A stretch of DNA of 64,000 nucleotides from Amaurobius ferox (Eukaryota; Arthropoda; Arachnida; Araneae; Amaurobiidae). Each line of letters begins with the position of its first letter. The first letter of the stretch is position 1. This document shows positions 18,001-28,196 of the stretch, piece after piece. The translations under genes were made by a program, and so were the position numbers. The DNA is taken from contig OX578137.1 in assembly GCA_951213105.1 (NCBI GenBank), positions 58,280,236 through 58,344,235 on the forward strand, written 5' to 3'. The notes beneath the pieces are model-generated. The model was not told the DNA's origin. It worked only from the letters and a program-made list of their open reading frames with translations, and ran no database searches.

Positions 18001-21000
18001 CTCATTACTTTTATGCTCATAATTTTGGAGCCGTTTGGAATAATTTCCGGTGTCAACCCTTGTAGTAGCATCCATCCGACTATGAACTGTCCATCAAAAC
18101 CTTTCATGTTGTGCGCAATTGCTGTATAATCTTTATGTTTACTGGTCAGTAGGAAAGTGCAGAATTTTGCACAGGCGTCTTGTGCACTGTCGCTTTGGAA
18201 GGTAAAAACTTTACCTTCCGCATACTGTGCAACAGCGTAATTAACGATGTGCTCCCCAGTTGACTGATCGGTCTCAAAATCAAAAAATATGAGCTTATCA
18301 TTATTCGGTATAGGATTCAGTCTTCTTAAAAAACACCGATGTGAAGACATCTCAACAAAGTTTGTGCAAGAAGGACACTTTCTTGTTCCACACTTATGTA
18401 GAATTTTGGGACAATCTCTTCTACGTATGACCTTGAAGCATTTTTTGCACTGATAAATCTATAAGAAAAGAAATATAAATCACATAAATTTACATTCAGA
18501 GTTCCACATTCTATACAAAAATATTATTGATATTTTAATTTTTGCTTATACAAAACATAAACATTTAAGTACCTCATCACACAGCCCTGTTTTCTTATGT
18601 TCATCATAACAGCTGGGAGAGCGACATGACCTATCGCAATCTTTGCAATCGATCGTTTGTCCCAACACACACGCTGCTGACCTACATACATGGCATAATG
18701 TAGAACACATATGGTGACTTCTGTTATTAAACGGTCGCTCGCATTCCATGCAGTAGTTATCAGAACCATAAAATGCTTTGAGGCTTTGTATCACATCAAA
18801 GTGTCCATCATGCAAAAATAAATTTATGCGATTTGCCCTGGTAGGTCCTTTGTATACAACCTGAAAATTAAAAGAACAGAAAATCATTCGTTTACTACAA
18901 TTTATTTGAATATTTAAATAAATATATATATAAAATACTCGAAAAAACAAACCTTCAGCATATTTTCAGAAGATATGACTGCTATTTGTAGATCAAGATG
19001 AGCTTCAAAGATAGCTATTTCTTCAAAGCCACATGGCTCTTCGGGAACACAGGCAGCGGTATGCAGAAACAGTGCTCTTCTAAGTAGAAGATTCCCATCT
19101 TTTCTCATTAGCGATTTTAAATCTGCATCTTTCTCCACATATGCTTTGGCTAAAACAATTGCCTTCGCACAGCATACGTTATATCCGTCATCGCTTTCTA
19201 TCGGCAAAACTGATCTTTTATTTAGCCTATCAACGGCTATATTCAGCATCCTGCGATGTCTTGCTCCTCCTACAGGACGTTTCACAGTAATGACATCAAT
19301 TTTAAAATTTTCATCAAGTGATATTTCTTCTTTTGATTGAAGAACCTTCATAATTTTTGATAGAAGCGTTTCTACTGTCACTTCGTCCACACGTACAAGA
19401 CTTGTAGAAATGGGCTTGTCCAACCTCTCGCATAGGAAGCAAAATCTAATAAGATCATGAGATGCCAGGTTTATCGTAGCCTTCCGTATCAGAGAGTCGA
19501 ATAATCTTTTCACTAAATCCATAATTGTGTTCAAATGTGCATTTTGAGCGATCTGTGGAAGACGTTCAAGATCAACTCTAGCCTCGTAAGTAATTTCCTC
19601 GGCCGAATATTTTCTGTTAGTTCTACGATATTTTTCGTTCAATGAAATGGCATCCTCTAACTAAAACAGAAGACAAAGAGAGTTAATACTTATCCAAATA
19701 ATATTTTGATTAACCATAAAATAATATTTAATGACTCTTACATTATCATTCGGATTTGAAATATCATGAGAGGTAGCATTTGAAACACCAGCTCCAAACA
19801 TCTGAAGTAAAAGAAAATACAGACGTGTTAAAAAATAAAATATTGAAAATAAAGACGAATCACGAAAATAAAAGCATAAATTATTTAATTTCTGTACCTC
19901 TGAGTAGGTTCGTTTAGGGGGATTTTGTAATCCAGAAGGTCCTGCTACAGGTTGAATCTGTAAGAAACAACATAAAGGTGAAAAATTTAAAAATAAAAAA
20001 AAAAGATTGAAATAATCTCCAGAGAACATTCTGAACAAACCTCAGATGATTTTTCAATATTTGTAGATGGAATATCTCTTGACAACAGGGGGTATTCTTG
20101 AAATATCAAGGATGTTTCACTCGAAACCTACAACAATATTATTTTATTCACAATGTTTAGAAATATTCAATAAATTGTAATCATTTATATTTGCTGTTAA
20201 ATCTTGATGCTCAATTAATAAATATATGCTAAATTCCTTTACACAGAAAAAATGGCACTTACGATTTCAAAATCCTTTTCATCCAGAGGATTTTCATCAA
20301 AGTTTTGAGATGTTGGTGAATATTCCAATGTCTCATCAAAAGTCTAATTGAAAATATTTTATAGATATTATTTTATAGAAACATATTTTTAATACATTCG
20401 TTTATTTTTTCTTACTTATAACTAAAAACGTATTAGTCTAAATTTTCATTCAATTAACATAATTAATTTTACTGAGAGAAATAGATACAACACATTCATT
20501 GGTAATTCTACATTAGTTACGAGCACGTGGCTATCATATTCTCAAAATACATCAATTCATTTTAAAGAAGGAATTCAATACAGATACAACACATCCGTCG
20601 ACAATTTAAGTTAGAATGCACAACTAATAATATACAAGATAAATTTTTAGACAGAAAAAATAGCACTTACGATTTCAAAATCTTTTTCATCCAAAGGATT
20701 TTCATCAAAGGTTTGAGACGTTGGTGAATAATTCAATGTTTCACTAAAAGTCTAATTGAAAATGTTTATAGATATTAAAAATTCTATTGAAACAGGTACA
20801 ACATATTTATCGACAATTCTATATTAAGTGGGCATGTGGATATCATATTTTTAAAATATAGCAGTTTCACGAAGATAAATTAAATATAGATATAAATATT
20901 CATCGGCAGATGTGTCTTAAGCTCTAGCACGTGGATGTCATATTCTTAAAATATGTAGACTAATTTCACAGAGAGAAATTAATATAAATACAAACATTCG

Positions 21001-21829
21001 TACACAGATCAGTATTAAGCTCTAACACGTGGTTGTCCTATTTTTAAAATATAGTAATTTCACGAAGATAAATTAAATATAGATGCAATACATTCATCAA
21101 AAGATCTGTATTAAGCGCTAGCACGTGGTTGTCCTATTCTTAAAATATAGTAATTTCACAAAGATAAATTAAATATATATACAATACATTCATCAAAAGA
21201 TCTGCATTCAGCGTGAGCACATAGTTATCATATTTTTAAAATGCACTAATTTCACTGAGAGAAATTAAATATAGATACAGACATTCGTACACAGATCAGT
21301 ATTAAGCTCTAACACGTGGTTGTCCTATTCTTAAAATATAGTAATTTCACGAAGATAAATTAAATATAGATGCAATACATTCAACAGATCTGTATTAAGC
21401 GCTAGCACATGGTTGTCCTATTCTTAAAATATAGTAATTTCACAAAGATAAATTAAATATAGATACAATACATTCATCAGAAGATCTGTATTCAGCGTTA
21501 GCACGTGGTTGCCCTATTTTTAAAATGCACTAATTTCACTGTGAGAAATTAAATATAGATACAAACATTCTTACGCAATTCTGTATTAAGCGTAAATAAC
21601 AATCACATTTTTAAATTTAATAAATTCACACAATTTATAAATATCTTTTCCTATGCATCGAAATCACTGTAAATATCGTTAATATTAAAATCGTTTTAAA
21701 GCTGAACAAATTCCTAGTAAAACGAAGAATTGTAGTATTTAAAATGTATTTCACAAAGTAAGTCAAATTAATTGAATTAAACGTAGAACATACCTCTTCC
21801 ATAGAAGATGAATTTTCTGTAGAATCCAT
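15092..21829 (-). CDS. POLB: Protein-primed family B DNA polymerase, 17 exons
   Basis: Exons, minus strand, first to last: 21829-21794, 20751-20671, 20343-20263, 20127-20041, 19957-19898, 19801-19742, 19660-18953, 18860-18573, 18458-17728, 17643-17563, 17481-17223, 17138-16795, 16676-16397, 16307-16063, 15984-15897, 15790-15499, 15381-15092. All junctions are GT-AG and stay in frame, giving 1336 aa, normal to long for Polinton PolB. The N-terminal ~135 residues are acidic and encoded by small exons. A Cys-rich, zinc-binding-looking region spans ~410-505. The exonuclease site shows 'FFDFETD' (~527) and 'HNMKGFDGQF' (~583-590). Palm motifs are 'VDFTSLYP' (A, ~926), 'KLALNSFWG' (B, ~1105) and 'YMDTDS' (C, ~1203). 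The C-terminus carries the Polinton-typical 'GGPKNYAYET' and 'RGFSLNF'. It copies the element from a protein primer. Start ATG 21829 lies just inside the right TIR; a TATATA element lies ~30 bases upstream. Confidence 0.93.
20263..20343 (-). other. Polymerase exon 3, duplicate of exon 2
   Basis: An 81-base phase-0 exon encoding 27 residues with 'FDENPLDEKDFEI' at its end. The exon at 20671-20751 is the same with a handful of changes (for example DETLEY versus SETLNY), and ~20 bases of flanking intron also match ('cagaaaaaa.tggcacttac'). This is a segmental exon duplication in the acidic N-terminal region, ahead of the catalytic domains. Confidence 0.85.
20510..21600 (-). repeat. ~95-bp tandem repeat in polymerase intron 1 and flank
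   Basis: Units share 'ttaagcgctagcacgtggttg', 'cctattcttaaaatatagta' and 'atttcacgaagataaatta'. CACGTG or one-off variants fall at about 20926, 21026, 21122, 21219, 21313, 21406 and 21502, a regular ~95-bp step, with looser units at 20524 and ~20826. The array interrupts no coding exon, since exon 2 (20671-20751) lies between the loose and regular parts. The E-box core links it to the palindrome clusters of the TIRs. Confidence 0.82.
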
Positions 21830-21857
21830 ATCGTTTTTAAAATGAACACTTGCACAA

Positions 21858-21867
21858 CTATATACTT
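21858..21867 (-). promoter_or_regulatory. Possible TATA element of the polymerase gene
   Basis: 'aagtatatag' on the minus strand, about 30 bases ahead of the ATG and just inside the right TIR. Confidence 0.35.
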
Positions 21868-21891
21868 GAAACACAACACAAACTCGAACAC

Positions 21892-22907
21892 TCGTCACTA
21901 AATCTCACCAGCAAGTATGCATGAGCTTAAACAGCCGTTGCCATTCTGCATCAACAAATTTCTTGCCAGCCAATAGAAATTCAAATAAACATTAAAGCCA
22001 GCAAGGGAACCACTCAACACAGCGGAAATCAACAGCAGCGAATCTACTGTTGCCTTTTCAAAGATGCCCGTAGAAACTTGTTTTAAGATGAAGTCATGAA
22101 GTTGCACAGCCAATCAGATTCATTCCACGGGTGCAAGGAATAAACATTAGAAGCAGTCATAGAATGACTCAACTCGTTCTACATAACAACGCGACCACGT
22201 GGTCCAAAACATTTACTTCTACTTTCACTTTGCACTACAATCCCCCGAAAGCACGTGGTATTCAATATTTGAATACATTGATTTCTAAAATATTTACTTC
22301 TACTTTCACTACAACTCACCGAAAAACACGTGGTATAATGTTATTATATTTATTGTAATATATTTATTTCCAAAACATTTACTTCTACTTTCACTACAAT
22401 CCCCCCGAAAACCACGTGGCGTCAAAATCACGGAGTTTCAAACCTCCCGTAAAATAACACGTGGTATGACGTCATCCTTTTCCCATCACGATAATACTTA
22501 CCCGTTGCCATTCCTTGAAAAGAAATTCTGAAAGTCAAACAACTCAACACGCATTAAAAACACTCTCGTAGAAGATTACCATAACAAACAACTCAACTCC
22601 ACTCAAAAAACAAAATACTTCCACTTCACGTGACGTCACACACCACGTGCTTGATAAACTTACCCCGTTGCCATTCTAAGAAATGAAATTTTGAAAGACA
22701 AACAACTCAACTCGATTTAAAAAACACCCTCATAGAAGATTACGAGAAAAACAACAACTCAACTCCACTCAAAAACAAACACTTTCACTTCTACTTCACG
22801 TGACGTCACACACACGTGCTCTGACGTCATAACCACGCCCCCTTTTGATGACGTCATTGACCACGCCCCCCCTCCATTGTTCCGGCTATATCCCCCCCCT
22901 TACTACT
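21892..22907 (-). repeat. Polinton right terminal inverted repeat (1016 bp)
   Basis: Reverse complement of 6192-7196. It starts at 'tcgtcactaaatctcacc' and ends CCTTACTACT. It carries the same CACGTG/TGACGTCA cluster except that the innermost TGACGTCA is mutated ('atgaagtcatg'). It lies immediately upstream of the polymerase start. Confidence 0.95.
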
Positions 22908-22913
22908 TACGTG
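22908..22913. other. Polinton target-site duplication, right (TACGTG)
   Basis: Identical to 6186-6191. After it the piggyBac transposase frame continues with CCC ATG AAA CCA. Confidence 0.93.
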
Positions 22914-23843
22914 CCCATGAAACCAGCCATGTACTGCATAAAATTTTGGGTACTCTGTGACAACGCTATCAATTATGCCTGGAATATACAGCCCTACCTT
23001 GGAAATAAGCCTGGTTCTGCACCAGAATGAAACCAAGATCTCAGGGTTGTCAACGATCTCGTTCAAGGTTTGAATTGACATAATGTAACATGTGATAACT
23101 TTTTCATGTCGTATGAACTTGAACAGCTTCTTCTGAAAACAAAACGGACAATGATTGGAACAATGAGAAAGAATAAGGCAACAATTCCTCCGCAGTTGCT
23201 TGCAAAAGAGGCCCCAAACTACACATCGAAATTTGCATTCACCGAGGATACAATTCTTGTATCCTACATCCCGAAGACAGGCAAGTGTTCGGTTCTCCAG
23301 AGCTCTCTTCACCATGACAGTAAAATAGAAGACACAGTCACAAAGAAACATCAAATCATTTTGGACTTGGACTATAACATCACCAATGGAGGAGTAGACA
23401 CGTTGGATAAACTGGTCTCCCACTATTCCTGTCGGAGGAAGACAAACAGATGGCCCATTGTAGTTTTCTCCAACATCCCGGACATTTCGGCGTATAATGC
23501 ATTCCTATTGTTTATCAAGATCAATCCAGCATGGAAGATGAGGTAATTTCGCAAAAGGAGAATCTTCATTGAGAAGCTTGGCATGACTTTGGTAACTCAC
23601 TACATTGACGGAAGAAAACATCTGCCAAGAGCAAGGACAGCCCGAGAATTGGCGATGAATATACTAAACTCAGGACAACCTGAATACAGACTTGAAGCAT
23701 CCAGAAGTGTAGCAACTGCTGGCAAAAAGGGAAGATGTCACTTGTGCCCACAGAGTGACAACACTAGTTATGTAAAGTGTTTCAAATGTGGACACTTCAC
23801 TTATAAGAAACATTTCATTCAAGTGTGCAACAATTGTATATAA
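22914..23843 (+). pseudogene. piggyBac transposase relic, 3' piece
   Basis: This continues the frame of 6114-6191. It contains 'FWVLCDNAINYAWN', the second catalytic region 'NVTCDNFFMSYELEQLLL', the third 'YNITNGGVDTLDKL', and a C-terminal Cys-rich finger ('CHLCPQ', 'CFKCGHF', 'VCNNC'). All three catalytic Asp positions are thus represented. In-frame stops occur after 'GNKPGSAPE', after 'NDLVQGLN' and after 'INPAWKMR', yet the frame itself is unbroken over ~930 bases. Together with the missing N-terminus this makes it a dead copy. It predates the Polinton. Confidence 0.9.
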
Positions 23844-24166
23844 ACGGAACAACTTCCAGAATTGTATTGTTGGCGGTAAGCTAAATATTTCACAAATATT
23901 TAGTCTGTACTGTGTAATTTTGCTTTCATCAAACGAATGTTCTAAAATATAAAAATATCTACTATATGAAAATAAATATATGTAATAAATACAGGAAAAA
24001 TACTTCATTGTATTGTATTTGAAATTTTACAGTGAATTGCAGGAATGAATGATTGAATTACATTATATATTTATATATTACATTGCATTTATACATATTA
24101 TATATTTACATTACTAATATTTATAAAGTATGAGTTCAATTCAATAATATTGAAAATTGCACTATG

Positions 24167-24225
24167 GGGGTCATTTTTGACCCGAACACCTTAGGTGTAT
24201 ACTAAATTTGAACAACGTATGAAGG
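24167..24225 (-). repeat. piggyBac right terminal and subterminal inverted repeats
   Basis: Ends GAAGG next to TTAA. The inner 'ggggtcatttttgacccgaac' block is a small palindrome matching the left end, separated from the tip by ~35 bases. Confidence 0.75.
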
Positions 24226-24229
24226 TTAA

Positions 24230-24310
24230 TGGTGTTTTCAAAGACATTTCACTAAATTTGTAGTCTTTGCTAAAATATTTTGAAATACTTATTCTATATT
24301 ATACAAATTT
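24230..24310. mobile_element. Fold-back element, right part beyond piggyBac
   Basis: Continues the right arm interrupted at 5791. 'tagtctttgctaaaatattttgaaata' (24260-24290) pairs with its inverted counterpart at 5510-5540. Similarity fades beyond ~24310. Confidence 0.6.
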
Positions 24311-24479
24311 ATTAAAATAATATATTCATTTCAATGTGTTAGTAATTATCGAAATAAATTTTCAACATCATCGAAAATTGTTATCGAAATTTTATCGACT
24401 TTATAGAAAGAAATAAGATTTACCGATAACCTCATAGCAACGCTTTCCATTTATATTTTCATCCCCATACACTAGATGT

Positions 24480-24707
24480 AATATGTCGGCCACTTTAGGC
24501 TTTGTGAAACGCTCCATGTTATAGGTGCGAAGTCAGCCTTATGAATGATGATGGTAAAAATTGCCTAGAGTAAAAATCTAGGGCCAAAGTAAGATGTCTA
24601 CGGACATATATTTACCAACGAAAAGATGTTTTGTTTTCCCCAATTAAAGTGATTCTTTTCTCCAATTAAAGTTTGTACAGAAAATTTCGAATCACCCTGT
24701 ATTACAA
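24480..24707 (-). repeat. Truncated copy of the 46-kb TIR element family
   Basis: Ends with 'gtacagaaaatttcgaatc' and contains 'atgtctacggacatat' and 'ggccgac'-like blocks also present near 46200 and 46740. The right terminus 'caccctg' looks like a transposon end. No coding content is visible. Confidence 0.5.
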
Positions 24708-25109
24708 ATCGATTGAAATTTGGTATAATAATTTCAATGATGATCGTCAGAGGATTATTGATTCCCAGGGTGAACAGATTAGAAGTAGGCTTACCCTTCT
24801 AGTTTTGAAAATAATTATTTTATATATTTTCTCTAATTTGAAAGGATGTCGGAAAATAGAATTGTTTCCCGAGATTTAAACCTCCTCCAAAAATCAACTG
24901 CCCTTTGAAGGTGATAGATTTAAATGCTTGTTCTATATTTGGTTTGATTTGATTAATTCGTATGACAGATATCCTTCCTACAGATAGACATTGAATGAGC
25001 GAGACACAGACATATTGAAAATGGTAGATTTGCATGCAGAGATGCTCAAAGCATTTAGGTTCATCAAATTTCAAGAGATGTAATTAAAAGATTTCGTTTT
25101 GAATCTTTT

Positions 25110-25385
25110 GTTTTGCAGAGAGCGTGTATTTTTATTGTTATTTATTTATTTATTTGATTTGTTTATTTATTTTCTTTCTTTATTTATTTTCTTTGCCTAT
25201 TTGCCTTTATTTATTTGCTTTATTTTTATATTTGCTTTTATTTATGCATTTGCTTTTTGTAGATTTGTTGTAGAGAAAAAAGATTTAGTTTTGAAATTTT
25301 TGGTTTGCAGAGAGCGTATATTTTTATTTATTTATTTATTTATTTGCTCTTATTTATTTATTTGCTATTTTTAGCTTTATTTGCT
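25110..25385 (+). repeat. T-rich low-complexity (TTTA)n tract
   Basis: Degenerate TTTA/TTTG repeats in two blocks, each preceded by 'gtttgcagagagcgtat'-like sequence at ~25113 and ~25303, so a ~190-bp segment is duplicated. The open frame across it is an artefact of low complexity. Confidence 0.75.
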
Positions 25386-27204
25386 TTTGAACCAATCAGG
25401 CGATAGTCCGCCTTTGAATATAAAATTTGGGAAAATAATTTCATTTCCTGATAATCATGTTTTTCACTTCTAACTTCATTCCAGAACATAGTATATTTTA
25501 ATTTAATTATTGCAATATGTTGATTAAATCTTTTTTCATTTTTTTCGTTTAGAGTTAGCATTATAATACTGCTTAGCATTATATACTGCTCTTTGATTTC
25601 TTATAATACTAGAGGGTTATGCCCCCTGCTCGCTATGCTTCTCTAACCCCCGTAACTCGTCTCCTACTCGCTGCTCCAGCAAAGATCGCTTCGGAAGCTA
25701 TTTCAAGTCAAACTAAAGTTTAAATCTGTAATTAATTTTTTCATAGTATTATCCTATTATCTTTCTATAAATGTGCCACATTTCATGTTTTTGTATGCTA
25801 TAGTTTTTGCGGTACAAGACAACTATACCAAATCGATGGACATGCTAATACGAAAGAACATATTTTACTTCAGAAGTGCATAAAAAGAAAAATATCTTGT
25901 AAACTGCATAGAAATTAAAAAGGGCTCTGTACTACAAAAATTCAACTATGTAGGTACCCCCCTGCAAAAATTCATGGTCTTGCTATTATTAGTCTACCCA
26001 GAACGTGAACTCGCAGCTCAAATATTTTGCCTTTGAATTAGACACTAAATATTTCTTAAACTACAATATATATAGGAAAACGGTTTATTTCAGCGTATTT
26101 TCCAAATCTTTCTCTAGAAGGGTACTAAATTTTATATTTTTGTATGTATAGTTTTTGTGATACAAAGAAGAGAAATTCGAGGAATGAGAAATTTGTCAAA
26201 CGGCGGCGACTTCAGCTACTTTTTTTAATATATAGAGAAAATAATTTGAATAGGAACTAATGCATTAAAACAAAAACTAAATAAAAATTTAAGTTATATA
26301 AACAATCAAAAATTCATTGAAAACTATACAGAGAAAATAATAATTGTATTTTGACCAGTTCACTGACCGTACTTTAAGTGCTATGTTAAAAGTCATAATT
26401 TTTAATATTATTTTATATTTACCCTCATATAAGAACTAATAACTATAAATAAGTAAAAGAAATATATTTTAAACCAAAATATGTGTTAAAATTTGCGGCG
26501 TTAACTTTTACTGGGTATTAAACGTCTTAAACTAGAGATGGGCGAACACTATACATGAATACTTGAACACTTCCAAAGTTTCTGAGATTCGGAATTTCGA
26601 ATGTGATATCTTTAGAAGAAATTCGAATACTTCGAATATCGAGGAATGAGGCATTGGAATAAAAAGCCTGGATACCGCAGAAAAAGAAATTCGATAGTGC
26701 CTAGAATAAAGTTTACTTTTATTAAATGGAGACATTTTCGACTATTGGAAAAAGGATAGTCTGTATCCTCGAATGAAAAAATTATTTTTGACTGTAACAA
26801 GTCGTTCAGGAAGTAAAAATAAGAGCCCGAAATATTACATATTCAGATAACACTACTCAATTTTCAAACGCATGCTATTCGGAAAGCAAAATAATTAAAT
26901 AAATAAAAAAATAATTAACTGGAAATGAAAATAGAAAGGCACGCCTTCCACAAAACAAAATGAACAAAATACATGTAGGTAAAAGTTAGGAGCTTCATAT
27001 TAAGTAAACGCCAATATCGTTTGAGACAAAGGTGGTTCTGGGATAAGTTAAGTAGCTGTGTATCGTATTTCTATAGCTAAAAGCCTGAAATATTTATTTA
27101 AATTGTTAATTTTGTAAAAATAAAATATTGGCGCAATGAAAATTAGAATTAAAATAATAAAAAATATTCCTACGTATTTAAAATTATTTTATGTTCCAAT
27201 TTGT
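25386..27204. other. Unassigned AT-rich DNA
   Basis: No ORF with recognisable motifs. A GC-richer segment at 25610-25690 ('gttatgccccctgctcgct') could be the edge of an unidentified repeat. Confidence 0.35.
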
Positions 27205-28196
27205 TTTTACTTTCCTTATATACATAATGTATAAGGAAAGTATTGTGACAGGGTCGAAAATCCGAATTAGAGTTTTCGACGGGAGAGCACGTTTCAAGCA
27301 TTCCTTATCACGAATCAAACATTTTTGAAGTGATGTCTGTGTGTGTGTATGTAAAAGTATGTGTGTGTGTGTGTCAGTGAGTCCGTGGAGACTATAACTG
27401 ACAAACGAATGGACCGATTCGAACGAAATTTGGTACAAAAATCACAATCCGTAAACACTGCAAACCTATCGTTTTTATACGCAATCGAATGTTCAGAACC
27501 TCCTAAATTTTCGAGTGAAATTTTGAAAAATCGTCAAAAAATCAAAACCGCTAATAAAATTAGGCAAATAGACATTTCTTATGTAATGTTTCATTAGAAA
27601 ACGATTGACATAAATTTTAGAACGCTAACATGAGCCGTTCTCGAGCTATTGCACATTTTTCAATAAAATTATCAAAAAGTAATATAAAATAAAAAAAATG
27701 TTTCCTATTGAGAAACATGTTCACTTTTCATATGTAATACCATGCGATAAATTGGGTGACATTATTCTTGTGGATCTAGCTCGTTCCATTCATGAAAAAG
27801 ATAATTTGAGTAATACTTTTGTATTTGAACGCCAAGTCATTTATCTGCTGTAAGAATAACTTATCTCTTCGTCCATAACGCTTGGCGAGATTTTGGCGAC
27901 GAATTTTGTGGAATGTAGTTTACTTGGCGACGAATTTTGTGGAATGTAGTTTACTTGGAGACTTTTTTAAATGTTGCTAAATTAACGAAAAACTCGCCAA
28001 ATGGATAAAATTGACGCTAAATCAATGACGACTCGTTGATGATGACGACATGGAAAATGACGACTCATTAACGAAAATTTAATATCTTGGAAAGAATATA
28101 AATAACTACTATACAAATAATCTATTTTTTTTTACTATAAAAGTTGTGAATTCATTGCATTATATAAGGAAAGTCATGTGCTGCCCACATCAGATG
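27205..28196 (+). repeat. Dispersed ~1 kb repeat, family A copy 1
   Basis: Starts with the hairpin 'actttccttatatacataatg'/'tataaggaaagt', then 'gggtcgaaaat', a (GT)n block, 'acgaatggaccgattcgaac', 'cgttctcgag', and a run of 'ttggcga' motifs. It ends 'aaggaaagtcatgtgctgcc' plus 'cacatcag'. Four copies lie in this window. No coding capacity is visible, so it is non-autonomous and of unknown class. Confidence 0.85.

Larger units (their letters stand above)
6192..22907 (+). mobile_element. Complete Maverick/Polinton element, 16.7 kb
   Basis: Both ends (AGTAGTAAGG...CCTTACTACT), a 6-bp target duplication, ~1 kb terminal inverted repeats and the family's full hallmark set are present: protein-primed PolB, retroviral-type integrase, major and minor capsid proteins, adenain-like protease and packaging ATPase. 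All plus-strand ORFs are open, and the polymerase reads through 17 exons without a stop. By established classification this is a self-synthesising transposon with virus-like coding capacity. By inference it is young, because its terminal repeats are nearly identical while the piggyBac relic it hit carries several stops. Confidence 0.97.
5792..24229 (+). mobile_element. piggyBac-type DNA transposon carrying a nested Polinton
   Basis: The element is bounded by TTAA at 5792-5795 and 24226-24229, the target site duplicated by piggyBac. The ends are TTAA-CCTTC and GAAGG-TTAA. Inside both ends is a 'gtgttcgggtc' block followed by a complementary 'gaccc', and the motif recurs once more near 5983-6003. 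Without the Polinton (and one TACGTG copy) the element would be about 1.7 kb, so it was already internally deleted: the transposase lacks its N-terminal part. It inserted into one arm of the 5505-24310 fold-back element. Confidence 0.88.

Noticed and set aside
20510..21600. Tandem ~95-bp repeats considered as a CRISPR array
   Set aside because: No conserved short repeat/unique spacer pattern; units are diverged along their whole length and lie in a eukaryotic intron.
22854..23423. 189-codon minus-strand ORF at the Polinton right junction
   Set aside because: It is the antisense shadow of the piggyBac transposase relic and spans the Polinton-piggyBac junction.
25099..25374. 91-codon hydrophobic Phe/Leu-rich ORF
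   Set aside because: A translation of (TTTA)n low-complexity sequence.
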